From Paludibacteraceae bacterium (GTDB lineage: Bacteria > Bacteroidota > Bacteroidia > Bacteroidales > Paludibacteraceae), in the NCBI GenBank assembly GCA_905234685.1, contig CAJOIR010000004.1, positions 1-64,000 of the forward strand: a stretch of 64,000 nt of DNA, written 5' to 3'. The stretch's first letter is position 1. Every line of letters starts with the position of its first letter. The translations under genes were made by a program, and so were the position numbers. Shown here one piece after another: positions 8,633 to 17,277 of the stretch. The notes under the pieces are model-generated. The model saw nothing but the letters and a program-made list of their open reading frames with translations, was not told the origin of the DNA and searched no databases.

Positions 8633-9376
8633 ATGAAACTCTCGCATCTCTGTATCGCCCTAATACTACTGTTCTGCCTACCCGCCTGCCGCCACAAGCC
8701 CCGGCATGTGGTATCTGCCACGGCAGAACTCATACCCATCGATTCCACACTTGACGACATACAGGATACAGCATGGCTCAGGTATCTGCAACCATACAAA
8801 GATAGTCTGGACAAGCAACTCGGCATCGTCATCGGTCATGCTCCGAGCACTCTCACCGTGAGGCAACCCGAATGCACCATGCTCAACTGGGCATGCGATG
8901 CGCTGTATGACATGGCGTCAGAAGAGACAGGACGGCAAGTGGACTTCGCCGTGGTCAACATTGGCGGTATGCGTAGCGACTGGCAGGCAGGCGACATCAC
9001 CATAAGGCACATATACGAACTGATGCCTTTCGACAACCGTCTGATGATACTCACCCTATCAGGCAAAGACATTCTGGACTTGTGTGACGCGTTTGCAGAG
9101 CAAGGCGGACAAGGGGTATCACGACAACTGAGAATGGAGATACACGGCAAGAAAGCCGGGAATGTACGCCTGAACGGGAAGAAGATAGTGCCTGAGGCGG
9201 TGTATCATATCGCCACAAGCAACTATCTGGCAAGCGGTGCAGACCACTTCACCCCTCTGACCAAAGCCCTGGACACATACGACAGCGGTCTGCTGATAAG
9301 AGACCTCTATATGAAGCATGTGATACAACACCCTCAAGTCACCTCCAGTATTGACGGAAGAATGAAAATCAAGTAA
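8633..9376 (+). CDS. Lipoprotein with 5'-nucleotidase C-terminal (substrate-binding) domain
   Basis: 247 aa. A lipoprotein signal ends in lipobox LPAC (Cys19 is the predicted lipidated residue). The rest matches only the C-terminal substrate-binding domain of the 5'-nucleotidase/UshA family: NIGGMRSDWQAGDIT, then ELMPFDNRLMILTLSGKDI, then IATSNYLASGADHF. The N-terminal metallophosphoesterase domain that does the hydrolysis is absent. In Bacteroidetes the two halves are often separate adjacent genes, but neither neighbour here encodes a phosphoesterase. It may pair with a subunit encoded elsewhere or bind nucleosides alone. The C69 dipeptidase follows after 29 nt, probably in one operon. Confidence 0.85.
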   Translation: MKLSHLCIALILLFCLPACRHKPRHVVSATAELIPIDSTLDDIQDTAWLRYLQPYKDSLDKQLGIVIGHAPSTLTVRQPECTMLNWACDALYDMASEETGRQVDFAVVNIGGMRSDWQAGDITIRHIYELMPFDNRLMILTLSGKDILDLCDAFAEQGGQGVSRQLRMEIHGKKAGNVRLNGKKIVPEAVYHIATSNYLASGADHFTPLTKALDTYDSGLLIRDLYMKHVIQHPQVTSSIDGRMKIK

Positions 9377-9405
9377 AAATTAAAAAGTATAAATTAAAAA
9401 ATAAT

Positions 9406-11016
9406 ATGAAAAGGCTGATTATTACTATGTGTGCCTTGATATGCACACTCTGTTTATTCCCTTGTACCAACTTCATGGCAGGCAAGGCGGCAACGACAGA
9501 CGGCAGCATAATAGTTACATACGCTGCCGACTCGTATGCACTGTATGGTTTTCTCCGTTACCAGCCTGCGGCAGACCACAAGACAGGAGAGATGCGTCCT
9601 GTGACAGACTGGGACACAGGCAAGCCGTTAGGCGAGATACCTCAAGTGGCGCATACCTACTCCGTAGTGGGCAACATGAACGAGCATCAGCTCGTAATAG
9701 GCGAGACCACCTACGGCGGTCGTGAGGAACTGTATGGCGAGACAGGCATAGACTACGGTTCGCTGATATACATAGCGCTTGAGCGCTGCAAGACTGCACG
9801 CGAGGCGATAGAGTGCATGACCTCACTGGCTCAGGAGTATGGCTACGCCTCTGAGGGCGAGTCGTTCACCATTGCCGACACACAAGAGGTATGGATTCTG
9901 GAACTCATAGGCAAAGGCAAAACCGAGAAAGGAGCGGTGTGGGCGGCATGCCGCATACCTGACGACTGCGTGTCGGCTCATGCCAATCAGGCACGCATAA
10001 CCCGGATTGACTTCAAGGACAAGAAGCACAAGAACTGGTACTGGGCAAAAGACGTGGTTGAGTTCGCACGCAACAAAGGCTGGTATGATGGACCGGACAA
10101 GAACTTCTCGTTCTCCGACACCTACAACCCGCTTGACCTCTCCGGTCTGTATGTATGCGAGGCACGTGTGTGGAGTTTCTTCCGCCAGGTGAACAAGGAC
10201 ATGGACAAATACTACAATTACGTCATCGGCAAGGACAAAGAGCGCATGCCTCTCTATATCAGACCTGACAGACTGCTCTCGGCGCAGGACTTCAAGGGTT
10301 TCATGCGTGACCAGTACGAAGGCACTCCGCTTGACATAACCAAGGGTGACGACGCAGGTCCATGGAACACGAAACTACGCTATGGCAGTCTGGGCTTCAA
10401 ACTAGATTCAGTACAATACTGGTATGAGCGTCCTACAGCCACACAGCAGACAGGCTGGTCATACGTAGCACAAATACGTCCGTACATGCCGGAGCATGTG
10501 GGAGGCATCTTCTGGTTCGGAGTGGACGATGCAGCCACCAACCTGTATGTGCCTATGTACTGCCGCATGACACAGGTACCGGAATGTATGCGTGAGGGCA
10601 ACGGCGACCTGTACACATATTCGCCAACCTCAGCCTTCTGGGCATACAACCGCGTAGCCAACTGGGCATATACGAAATACTCCGCCATGATGCCTGACAT
10701 AAAGAAAGTGCAAGGCGAATGGGAGGAGCATTTCAACAAGGCAGTGCAGGAGACTGACAGCGTGGCAGCCACGATGACTCAGGAGGAGGCAAGAGCATAT
10801 CTGACCCGTTTCTCATGCACTGAGGCACAGATATCGACCGCAGCATGGAACAAACTATACGAGTACCTGCTGGTGAAATATCTTGACGGTCAGCAACGCA
10901 AAGAGCAAGACGGACAGTTCAAACGCAACGACTGGGGTCAGCCTGTGAGTCCGATGCGTCCTTCCTTCCCCGAAGAGTGGCTCCGCAGGTTTGCTCCTGA
11001 CATCATACACGAATAA
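9406..11016 (+). CDS. C69 family dipeptidase
   Basis: A 536-aa exported Ntn-hydrolase. The signal peptide is followed by Cys20 (CTNFMAGKAATTDGS). In this family that Cys becomes the N-terminal nucleophile after processing. Other family blocks are the NxxQLVIGETTYGG region, SYGYASEGESFTIADTQEVW-like sequence near residue 150, and QANQARITRI-like sequence. C69 enzymes cleave dipeptides, so a role in periplasmic peptide use is likely. It lies between the nucleotidase-like lipoprotein and pepD, all plus strand with gaps of about 30 nt. With PepD it suggests a small peptide-degradation operon. Confidence 0.9.
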   Translation: MKRLIITMCALICTLCLFPCTNFMAGKAATTDGSIIVTYAADSYALYGFLRYQPAADHKTGEMRPVTDWDTGKPLGEIPQVAHTYSVVGNMNEHQLVIGETTYGGREELYGETGIDYGSLIYIALERCKTAREAIECMTSLAQEYGYASEGESFTIADTQEVWILELIGKGKTEKGAVWAACRIPDDCVSAHANQARITRIDFKDKKHKNWYWAKDVVEFARNKGWYDGPDKNFSFSDTYNPLDLSGLYVCEARVWSFFRQVNKDMDKYYNYVIGKDKERMPLYIRPDRLLSAQDFKGFMRDQYEGTPLDITKGDDAGPWNTKLRYGSLGFKLDSVQYWYERPTATQQTGWSYVAQIRPYMPEHVGGIFWFGVDDAATNLYVPMYCRMTQVPECMREGNGDLYTYSPTSAFWAYNRVANWAYTKYSAMMPDIKKVQGEWEEHFNKAVQETDSVAATMTQEEARAYLTRFSCTEAQISTAAWNKLYEYLLVKYLDGQQRKEQDGQFKRNDWGQPVSPMRPSFPEEWLRRFAPDIIHE

Positions 11017-11046
11017 CAGAATATATAAACCATACATACAAGGAAT

Positions 11047-12537
11047 ATGAAGACACTGGAACCCAAGGAAGTATTCGGAATCTTCCAACAGATAACACAA
11101 GTACCCCGTCCTTCGAAGCACGAAGAGCAGATAGGTGCGTGGCTCGTGAAGTTCGCCAAGGAGCACAACCTTGACTATACTCAGGACGAAGCAGGCAACG
11201 TGGTGATGCGCTGCCCTGCTACGGCAGGCTACGAGAGTCACGACGGCGTGATACTGCAGGCGCATATGGATATGGTATGCGAGAAGAACAACGACGTGGA
11301 GCACGACTTCATGACACAAGGCATAGAGACGTACATCGACGGCGACTACATCAAAGCACGGGGCACCACACTCGGCGGAGATGACGGCATAGGCATGGCA
11401 ATGGCTCTTGCCGCACTCACCTCCAAAACACTGCAACACCCGGCATTGGAGGCACTGTTCACAGTGGACGAAGAGACAGGTCTTACAGGTGCTTTCAAAC
11501 TGGGTGACGGCATACTGAAAGGCAAGAAGCTCATCAACCTCGACTCGGAAGACGACGGGCAGATATTCATAGGCTGCGCAGGAGGTATTGACACTCTGGC
11601 AAAACTATACTATGATGCTGAAGAGGTTAAGAAGTTAAAAGGCGAAGGAGCCGGTCTGTTCGCAGCCAGAGTACGTATAGGCGGTCTTATGGGCGGACAC
11701 TCAGGTGACGACATCAACAAGGGTCGCGCCAATGCAAACAAGCTGCTTGTGAGATACCTGTTCAACATAAGCAAGCAGACAGACCTGAGAATCTCCGCTA
11801 TAAACGGAGGCAACCTGAGAAACGCCATAGCACGTGAGGCAGAGGCGCTGATAACAGTGCCTTTCGCATACAAGGAACAACTGCGTATAGAACTGAACAA
11901 GTTCATAGCAGAAGCAGAAGCAGAGTACAAGGAAGCGGAGAAAGACATGAGTATCACCTTGGAGAGTGAGGCACTGCCGGATACATTGATGCCCAAAGAC
12001 GTAAGCGAGAAACTGATATTGTCGCTCTATGCATGCCCTCACGGTGTGTATGCAATGTCGAAGGACATGCCAGGTCTGGTAGAGACAAGCACCAACCTCG
12101 CGTCAGTGAAGACCTTGCCCCACTCCTCTACACAGGAGAACGGAGCAGAGAAAGCAATGATTGTCATCAACACTTCGCAGCGCTCGTCGGTTGAGAGTCA
12201 GAAGCACAACCTGAAGAACATGGTGGAGTGCGCACTGAGACTGTCAGGAGCAGAGGCCACGCATGGTGACGGCTACCCAGGCTGGAAACCCAACGTGCAC
12301 AGCGAGTTGCTTGAAGTCACCCGCAAGGCATACATAGACATCACAGGCACAGAGCCTGAGGTAAAGGCAATACATGCAGGACTGGAATGCGGTCTGTTTC
12401 TTGAGAAATACCCGTGGCTTGACATGGTCAGCATAGGTCCACAGATGTCAGGCGTGCACTCTCCGAGCGAGCAACTGAGCATCTCATCCACACAAAAGAC
12501 ATGGAAATGGCTATGTAAGACTCTTGAGAGCCTATAA
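11047..12537 (+). CDS. pepD: Aminoacyl-histidine dipeptidase PepD (M20 family)
   Basis: A 496-aa cytosolic zinc dipeptidase of the M20C type. Metal-binding blocks are LQAHMDMV, GDDGIGMA and DEETGLTGA, followed by NLDSEDDGQIFIGCAGG, GGLMGGHSGDDI, and the C-terminal ECGLF and SIGPQMSGVHSPSE motifs. It cleaves Xaa-His and other dipeptides for amino acid supply. There is no signal peptide. It is the third gene of the plus-strand set from 8633, and a hairpin terminator follows at 12567. Confidence 0.94.
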   Translation: MKTLEPKEVFGIFQQITQVPRPSKHEEQIGAWLVKFAKEHNLDYTQDEAGNVVMRCPATAGYESHDGVILQAHMDMVCEKNNDVEHDFMTQGIETYIDGDYIKARGTTLGGDDGIGMAMALAALTSKTLQHPALEALFTVDEETGLTGAFKLGDGILKGKKLINLDSEDDGQIFIGCAGGIDTLAKLYYDAEEVKKLKGEGAGLFAARVRIGGLMGGHSGDDINKGRANANKLLVRYLFNISKQTDLRISAINGGNLRNAIAREAEALITVPFAYKEQLRIELNKFIAEAEAEYKEAEKDMSITLESEALPDTLMPKDVSEKLILSLYACPHGVYAMSKDMPGLVETSTNLASVKTLPHSSTQENGAEKAMIVINTSQRSSVESQKHNLKNMVECALRLSGAEATHGDGYPGWKPNVHSELLEVTRKAYIDITGTEPEVKAIHAGLECGLFLEKYPWLDMVSIGPQMSGVHSPSEQLSISSTQKTWKWLCKTLESL

Positions 12538-12566
12538 TACATTATATCTCATAACACACTGCATAC

Positions 12567-12613
12567 AAGGCGACTATAAGATTATAGCCGCCTTCTATGT
12601 ATTTTATTTCTTA
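12567..12613 (+). terminator. Terminator after pepD
   Basis: A 13-bp inverted repeat with one mismatch: arms 12567-12579 (AAGGCGACTATAA) and 12582-12594 (TTATAGCCGCCTT), followed by a T-rich stretch to 12613. Confidence 0.65.
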
Positions 12614-12631
12614 TAAATACAGTACTTTGTA

Positions 12632-12662
12632 TTGCATAGTACCTGTATTTGCCATATCTTTG
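12632..12662 (+). promoter_or_regulatory. Promoter of the MacAB-TolC-like operon
   Basis: TTG (12632-12634), 20-nt spacer, TATCTTTG (12655-12662). It lies between the pepD terminator and the ABC ATPase gene, with an expected leader of about 70 nt. Confidence 0.72.
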
Positions 12663-12740
12663 CAGCGTGAAAGATTGAGAGTTGGTAGCGGACAACAGAC
12701 ATTTGATATTACAGTAGATATTATATAAGCATATACATTG

Positions 12741-13403
12741 ATGATAAGTTTAAGAAACATACACAAGAGTTACAACCTTGGTCAGCCAAACGAGTTGCAT
12801 GTGCTGAAGGGCATTGACCTCGACATAGAGGACGGGGAGTTCGTAAGTATAATGGGTGCCTCAGGTTCAGGCAAGAGTACTCTGCTGAACATATTAGGCA
12901 TACTTGACAACTATGACGAGGGCGAGTACCGTCTTGCAGGACAACTGATAAAGAGTCAGTCGGAGACAGAGGCAGCGAAACTGAGAAACGAGCTGATAGG
13001 TTTCGTATTCCAGTCGTTCAACCTGCTCAACTTCAAGAATGCGCTTGAGAACGTAGCACTACCCCTATATTATAAAGGTGTGGGCAAGAAGGAGAGAAAC
13101 AGGCTTGCAATGGCAGAGCTTGAGCGTATGGGTTTAGGAGGCTGGGCAGAGCACCTGCCTTCGGAGATGTCAGGAGGACAGAAGCAGCGCGTCGCCATAG
13201 CAAGAGCGATAGTGTCGAAGCCCAAGATACTGCTGGCAGACGAGCCTACAGGTGCACTCGACAGCAAGACGACAGTAGAGGTGATGGACATATTCAAACA
13301 GTTGAACCAAGAGGGTATAACCACCATAATAGTGACACACGAGCAGTCGGTAGCCGATACGACAAACAGGATAATACGCATAAAAGATGGGAATATTGTC
13401 TGA
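12741..13403 (+). CDS. ABC transporter ATP-binding protein (MacB/LolD type)
   Basis: 220 aa. Walker A is GASGSGKST, the Q-loop is FQSFNLL, the signature is MSGGQKQR, Walker B is ILLADEP with D-loop SALD-like GALDSK, and the switch His is in VTHEQ. This is the MacB/LolD subfamily, which powers lipoprotein or peptide/drug export by mechanotransmission with FtsX-like permeases. I chose the ATG at 12741; a TTG just before it is less likely. Its end overlaps the first permease by 17 nt, so the two are coupled. Confidence 0.93.
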   Translation: MISLRNIHKSYNLGQPNELHVLKGIDLDIEDGEFVSIMGASGSGKSTLLNILGILDNYDEGEYRLAGQLIKSQSETEAAKLRNELIGFVFQSFNLLNFKNALENVALPLYYKGVGKKERNRLAMAELERMGLGGWAEHLPSEMSGGQKQRVAIARAIVSKPKILLADEPTGALDSKTTVEVMDIFKQLNQEGITTIIVTHEQSVADTTNRIIRIKDGNIV

Positions 13404-14646
13404 GATATGGAGCAGCATAAGCAGAAACCGCTTCAGGACTGCGCTTACCGGCTTTGCAGTAGCATGGGGTATATTCATACTGGTTGTACTGTTAGGCGCA
13501 AGCAACGGCCTGAAGAACGGCATACAAGACAACTACGGCAGCAGACTGCTTAACTCAGTTGACATGTGGGCCGGTTGGACAAGTATGCCATACCGAGGTC
13601 TTCCTGCGGACAGACAGATGTACTTCACCAACCGAGAGGCGCAGATAATAAGAGACATGACAGAGGTAGAGCTGTTCTCCATCGTTGTGAACACACGAGG
13701 AATCACCGCCAACTACGGAGCACAGTACTCATCGGTGATGCTGAAAGGTGTGGAAGCGGACTATCAAAGCATATTCAGGAAGAAGGTGTACAAAGGCAGA
13801 TTCCTGAATATGCTTGATCAGCAACAGATGAACAAGGTGTGTGTGGTTGACAAGAGGACAACAGAGGAGTTGGGAACAGATGACCTTATTGGCAAATACC
13901 TCAAGTTAGGCGACATAAGCTTCATGGTGGTAGGTGTGTGCGAGAACGGTGACAGATGGGAGGGAGCGACAGTGCTGATACCTCTTGCCACTCATCAGGC
14001 GATATACACTCCTGACCACAGGTTCGACCACATGTCACTAACGATAAACAAGGAGAAACTGAACACGGTGGTTACAGGTCAGATGATGATGCCCGGCAGA
14101 GAGCGTGAGTCATCGGAGTTCGAAGAGAAGGTGAGGAAGGCGCTTGCTCCGACGATGCAGTTCGACGAGCGCGACCAGAGAGCGGTAGGCATCTGGAGTC
14201 AGAAAGAGATGTATGACCATCAAGAAGGGGCGATGGCGGCAATAAGACTGTTTGTATTGATAATAGGTATATGTACACTGATATCTGGTGTTGTAGGCGT
14301 AAGCAACATAATGCTGGTAAGCGTGAGAGAGAGAACCAAGGAGTTCGGGATAAGAAAGGCAATAGGCGCTCCTCCGAGAACGATACTGCTTACAGTGGCT
14401 GGTGAGAGCGTGCTTATAACAGCACTATTCGGGTACATAGGCATGTTCACGGGTATAGGCATCATGGAACTGGTAAACATGTTAGTACCTCATGGTGACT
14501 TCCCCTTCAGGGACGCTACAATGGACATACCGGTGGTAAGTATAGCAACGGCAATAATGGTTATCGCCGGTGTGATAGCAGGAGCAGTTCCGGCATTGCG
14601 TGCAATGAGGATAAAGCCTATAGAGGCATTGAACTATGAGAAGTAG
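13387..14646 (+). CDS. ABC transporter permease, MacB/FtsX type (first)
   Basis: 419 aa. One N-terminal membrane helix (about 20-40) is followed by a periplasmic MacB core domain, then three C-terminal helices. The FtsX motif GVSNIMLVSVRERTKEFGIRKAIGA is near residue 300. It forms the membrane part of a MacB-like exporter with the ATPase just upstream and the second permease downstream, probably as a heterodimer. The adaptor and TolC genes in the same operon point to export across both membranes. Confidence 0.92.
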   Translation: MGILSEIWSSISRNRFRTALTGFAVAWGIFILVVLLGASNGLKNGIQDNYGSRLLNSVDMWAGWTSMPYRGLPADRQMYFTNREAQIIRDMTEVELFSIVVNTRGITANYGAQYSSVMLKGVEADYQSIFRKKVYKGRFLNMLDQQQMNKVCVVDKRTTEELGTDDLIGKYLKLGDISFMVVGVCENGDRWEGATVLIPLATHQAIYTPDHRFDHMSLTINKEKLNTVVTGQMMMPGRERESSEFEEKVRKALAPTMQFDERDQRAVGIWSQKEMYDHQEGAMAAIRLFVLIIGICTLISGVVGVSNIMLVSVRERTKEFGIRKAIGAPPRTILLTVAGESVLITALFGYIGMFTGIGIMELVNMLVPHGDFPFRDATMDIPVVSIATAIMVIAGVIAGAVPALRAMRIKPIEALNYEK

Positions 14647-14690
14647 AGACAATGGAGAAATGACACTAAAAACAACTTGAAATATAACCA

Positions 14691-14734
14691 ATCACCCAAT
14701 AATCACCCAATAATCACCCAATAATCACCCAATA
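14691..14734 (+). repeat. 11-bp tandem repeat, four perfect copies
   Basis: Four identical copies of ATCACCCAATA lie inside the operon between the two permease genes. The last copy can pair through TCACCCAA (14725-14732) with TTGGGTGA (14739-14746), an 8-bp stem that joins it to the 8-bp array that follows. Confidence 0.92.
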
Positions 14735-14739
14735 AAGTT

Positions 14740-14811
14740 TGGGTGAAGAGGTGAAAAGGCTAAGGGGTGAAAAGGCTAAAAGGTTAAGAGGTTAAGAGGC
14801 TAAGAGGCTAA
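14740..14811 (+). repeat. 8-bp degenerate array D (9 units)
   Basis: Units in register: TGGGTGAA, GAGGTGAA, AAGGCTAA, GGGGTGAA, AAGGCTAA, AAGGTTAA, GAGGTTAA, GAGGCTAA, GAGGCTAA. It ends 8 nt before the ATG of the second permease, so it occupies the ribosome-binding region. The repeated GAGG resembles a Shine-Dalgarno core. Confidence 0.92.
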
Positions 14812-14819
14812 GAAAAAGT

Positions 14820-16055
14820 ATGGAGTTTTTGAACGAGATATGGTCAACGATAAGCAGGAACCGTTCGCGGTCACTACTGACAGCATTCGGAGTATTCTGG
14901 GGCATGCTGATGCTGATGGTGCTGATAGGTCTGGGTAACGGTCTGACAAAAGGCATATACTCCCAGGTTGACGGTTTTGCCATGAACTCGTGCCTTATGG
15001 GCAGTGCCCAGACAAGCATACCATACAAGGGATTCCAGCGCGGCAGGTCGTGGGATATACAGACAAGCGACCTCGAGGCGATAAGGCAACAGGTGCAAGG
15101 TCTGGAATGTGTCTCACCGCAGGTATGGCAAGACAACACGACAGTGTCGCACGGCGACAAGCACGAGTCATACGGCATAATAGGCGTAGAACCAGACTAC
15201 ACCAAGGCGATAAGAACGGACCTTCTTTACGGCAGGTTCATAAACGGCATAGACCTGCAGGAGAAGCGCAAAGTGTGCGTGATAGGGAATGAGGTGTACA
15301 ATGTGCTGTTCCCAGAGGGAGGAGACGTGACCGGCGCCCGTCTGATGTGCGGAAGCATACAATATACAGTAATAGGTGTAAGGACTAAAAACACAGGCAG
15401 CGTCAACATAGGCGGCGATCCGGACAAGACACTGCTAGCTCCGATGACGACCATCCAGCAAGTGACCAACATAGGTGACGTAGTCCACATGATAATGGCG
15501 GTAGCCAAGCCTGATGTGTCAGCAACAGAGGTTGACAAACAGATAAAGGCGATACTGAAAGAGCGTCATCAGATATCACCTGACGACGAGAAAGCCGTGT
15601 GGGGTTTCAATGCTGGAGAAGAGCTGAAAGCGCTTTCCTACCTGAAACTCGGTCTGACAGCGCTGATATGGCTTATAGGCCTCGGCACTCTGATATCGGG
15701 TGCGGTAGGCGTGAGCAACATAATGCTCGTCACAGTACGCGAGAGGACAAAAGAGATAGGTATCAGGCGTGCTATAGGGGCGTCGCCATGGTTGATAGCA
15801 AGACAGATAATAGCGGAGAGTACGGTGCTCACAGCAATGGCAGGCGTAGCAGGTATAATGGCGGGAGTGGGCGCGATGCAGCTTGCAGGCAAGATTCTTG
15901 TGAACCCAGAGAGCTTCATGAAAGACCCTCAAGTGAGTTTAGGAGCGGCAACAGCATGTCTGGCAGTGATAATGGTGATAGGCGTTTTAGCAGGTATGCT
16001 GCCTGCACTGAGAGCCTTGAAGATAAAGCCAATAGAGGCGCTGAGCGAAGAATGA
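14820..16055 (+). CDS. ABC transporter permease, MacB/FtsX type (second)
   Basis: 411 aa with the same plan as the preceding permease: an N-terminal helix, a periplasmic MacB-like core, and three C-terminal helices with GVSNIMLVTVRERTKEIGIRRAIGAS. The two permeases are paralogues that share one ATPase gene, which suggests a heterodimeric exporter. It is separated from the first permease by 173 nt made almost entirely of tandem repeats, unlike the tight spacing elsewhere in the operon. Expression relative to the first permease might depend on those repeats (inference). Confidence 0.92.
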   Translation: MEFLNEIWSTISRNRSRSLLTAFGVFWGMLMLMVLIGLGNGLTKGIYSQVDGFAMNSCLMGSAQTSIPYKGFQRGRSWDIQTSDLEAIRQQVQGLECVSPQVWQDNTTVSHGDKHESYGIIGVEPDYTKAIRTDLLYGRFINGIDLQEKRKVCVIGNEVYNVLFPEGGDVTGARLMCGSIQYTVIGVRTKNTGSVNIGGDPDKTLLAPMTTIQQVTNIGDVVHMIMAVAKPDVSATEVDKQIKAILKERHQISPDDEKAVWGFNAGEELKALSYLKLGLTALIWLIGLGTLISGAVGVSNIMLVTVRERTKEIGIRRAIGASPWLIARQIIAESTVLTAMAGVAGIMAGVGAMQLAGKILVNPESFMKDPQVSLGAATACLAVIMVIGVLAGMLPALRALKIKPIEALSEE

Positions 16056-16059
16056 GGAT

Positions 16060-16111
16060 ATTTACGATTTGGTTATTTACGATTTACGATTTATACATTT
16101 ACGATTTAGTT
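16060..16111 (+). repeat. 15-bp AT-rich repeat between permease and adaptor
   Basis: Units ATTTACGATTTGGTT (16060), ATTTACGATTTACGA (16075), TTTATAC (16090) and ATTTACGATTTAGTT (16097). Related sequence occurs at 38606-38630 beside the tmRNA gene. The rest of the spacer to 16178 is AT-rich without other features. Confidence 0.75.
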
Positions 16112-16178
16112 ATTTATTTTACTATTGAGACATTTTATAAAATATTTCTAAAGATATTAACAAAACAAAATATAAGAT

Positions 16179-17273
16179 ATGAAAAGAGTATTCAGATGGA
16201 TTTTAGTGATTCTGCTTGTGGCAGGAGTATTGGCAACGTTCTTCTTTCTGTGGAAACGTCAGCAACCGAAGCCGGTGACATACGAGATTCACCGTGTGGA
16301 GAGAGGTGACCTGCAGAAGAGTACGATAGTGACCGGCAAGGTGGAGCCGCGAGACGAGGTTGCCATCAAGGCCCAGATACAAGGCATAGTGGCAGCCCTA
16401 TACAAAGAGGCAGGTCAGAGTGTGAAGAAGGGTGAGGCGATAGCCAAGATAAAAGTCGTACCCGACATGCAGGCGTTGAGTGCAGCGGAGTCCCGACTGA
16501 GACTGGCAGAAGTGAACCTGAACAACATAAAGACGGTGTTCACCCGTGACTCGGCGCTGTATGCAAGACGCGTGATAGCCCAGGAGGAGTATCAGAAGTC
16601 GGAACTGCAATACATGCAAGCCAAAGAGGAGTTGCAGATATCGCAGGACAACCTGTCGATAGTAAGGGAGGGTGTGACTGCCGCCACCAAGGAGTCGGGC
16701 AACACGATAGTGAGGTCAGACATCACAGGCACGATACTGGAGATCCCCGTCAAGGTAGGCAATTCAGTGCAAAGCGTGGGCGCCTTCAGCGAAGGTACGA
16801 CGATAGCCACAGTGGCAGACATGTCGGACATGCTGTTTGTAGGCAAGATGGACGAGACAGAGGTAGGCAAGCTGCACGAGGGTATGCAGATGGACTTGAT
16901 AATAGGTGCTCTGAACGACCACCGTTTCACAGCGACACTGGAATACATCTCTCCGAAAGGCACTGAGTCGAACGGCGCCATGATGTTCCAGATAAAAGGG
17001 GCGGCACGGATACCTGACAGCATACAGATACGTTCGGGCTACAGCGCCAACGCCGAGATAGTGCTGGAATCGCGCAAGCAGGTACTGACGCTTGCAGAGG
17101 CAGCAGTTCACATCAACGCAGACAGCAGCTACGTGGAACTCGCCACCGACAGCACAGCACAAGAGGTGACAGAACGCAAGGTGGTGACCGGCATGTCGGA
17201 CGGAATAAAGATAGAGATAGTGTCAGGGTTAGAGGAAGGTGACATAGTAAGAGGAAACCAGAAAATGAACTAA
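16179..17273 (+). CDS. Periplasmic adaptor (MacA/HlyD-like membrane fusion protein)
   Basis: 364 aa. An N-terminal membrane anchor (about 7-25) is followed by a biotinyl-lipoyl-like domain (TGKVEPRDEVAIKAQIQGIVAALYKEAGQSVKKGEAIAKI), a coiled-coil hairpin (about 90-160), the second lipoyl half (TGTILEIPVKVGNSV) and a beta-barrel domain. Adaptors of this family bridge a MacB-type permease and a TolC-type channel. The next gene, four nt downstream, encodes such a channel. Confidence 0.92.
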   Translation: MKRVFRWILVILLVAGVLATFFFLWKRQQPKPVTYEIHRVERGDLQKSTIVTGKVEPRDEVAIKAQIQGIVAALYKEAGQSVKKGEAIAKIKVVPDMQALSAAESRLRLAEVNLNNIKTVFTRDSALYARRVIAQEEYQKSELQYMQAKEELQISQDNLSIVREGVTAATKESGNTIVRSDITGTILEIPVKVGNSVQSVGAFSEGTTIATVADMSDMLFVGKMDETEVGKLHEGMQMDLIIGALNDHRFTATLEYISPKGTESNGAMMFQIKGAARIPDSIQIRSGYSANAEIVLESRKQVLTLAEAAVHINADSSYVELATDSTAQEVTERKVVTGMSDGIKIEIVSGLEEGDIVRGNQKMN

Positions 17274-17277
17274 CGAT

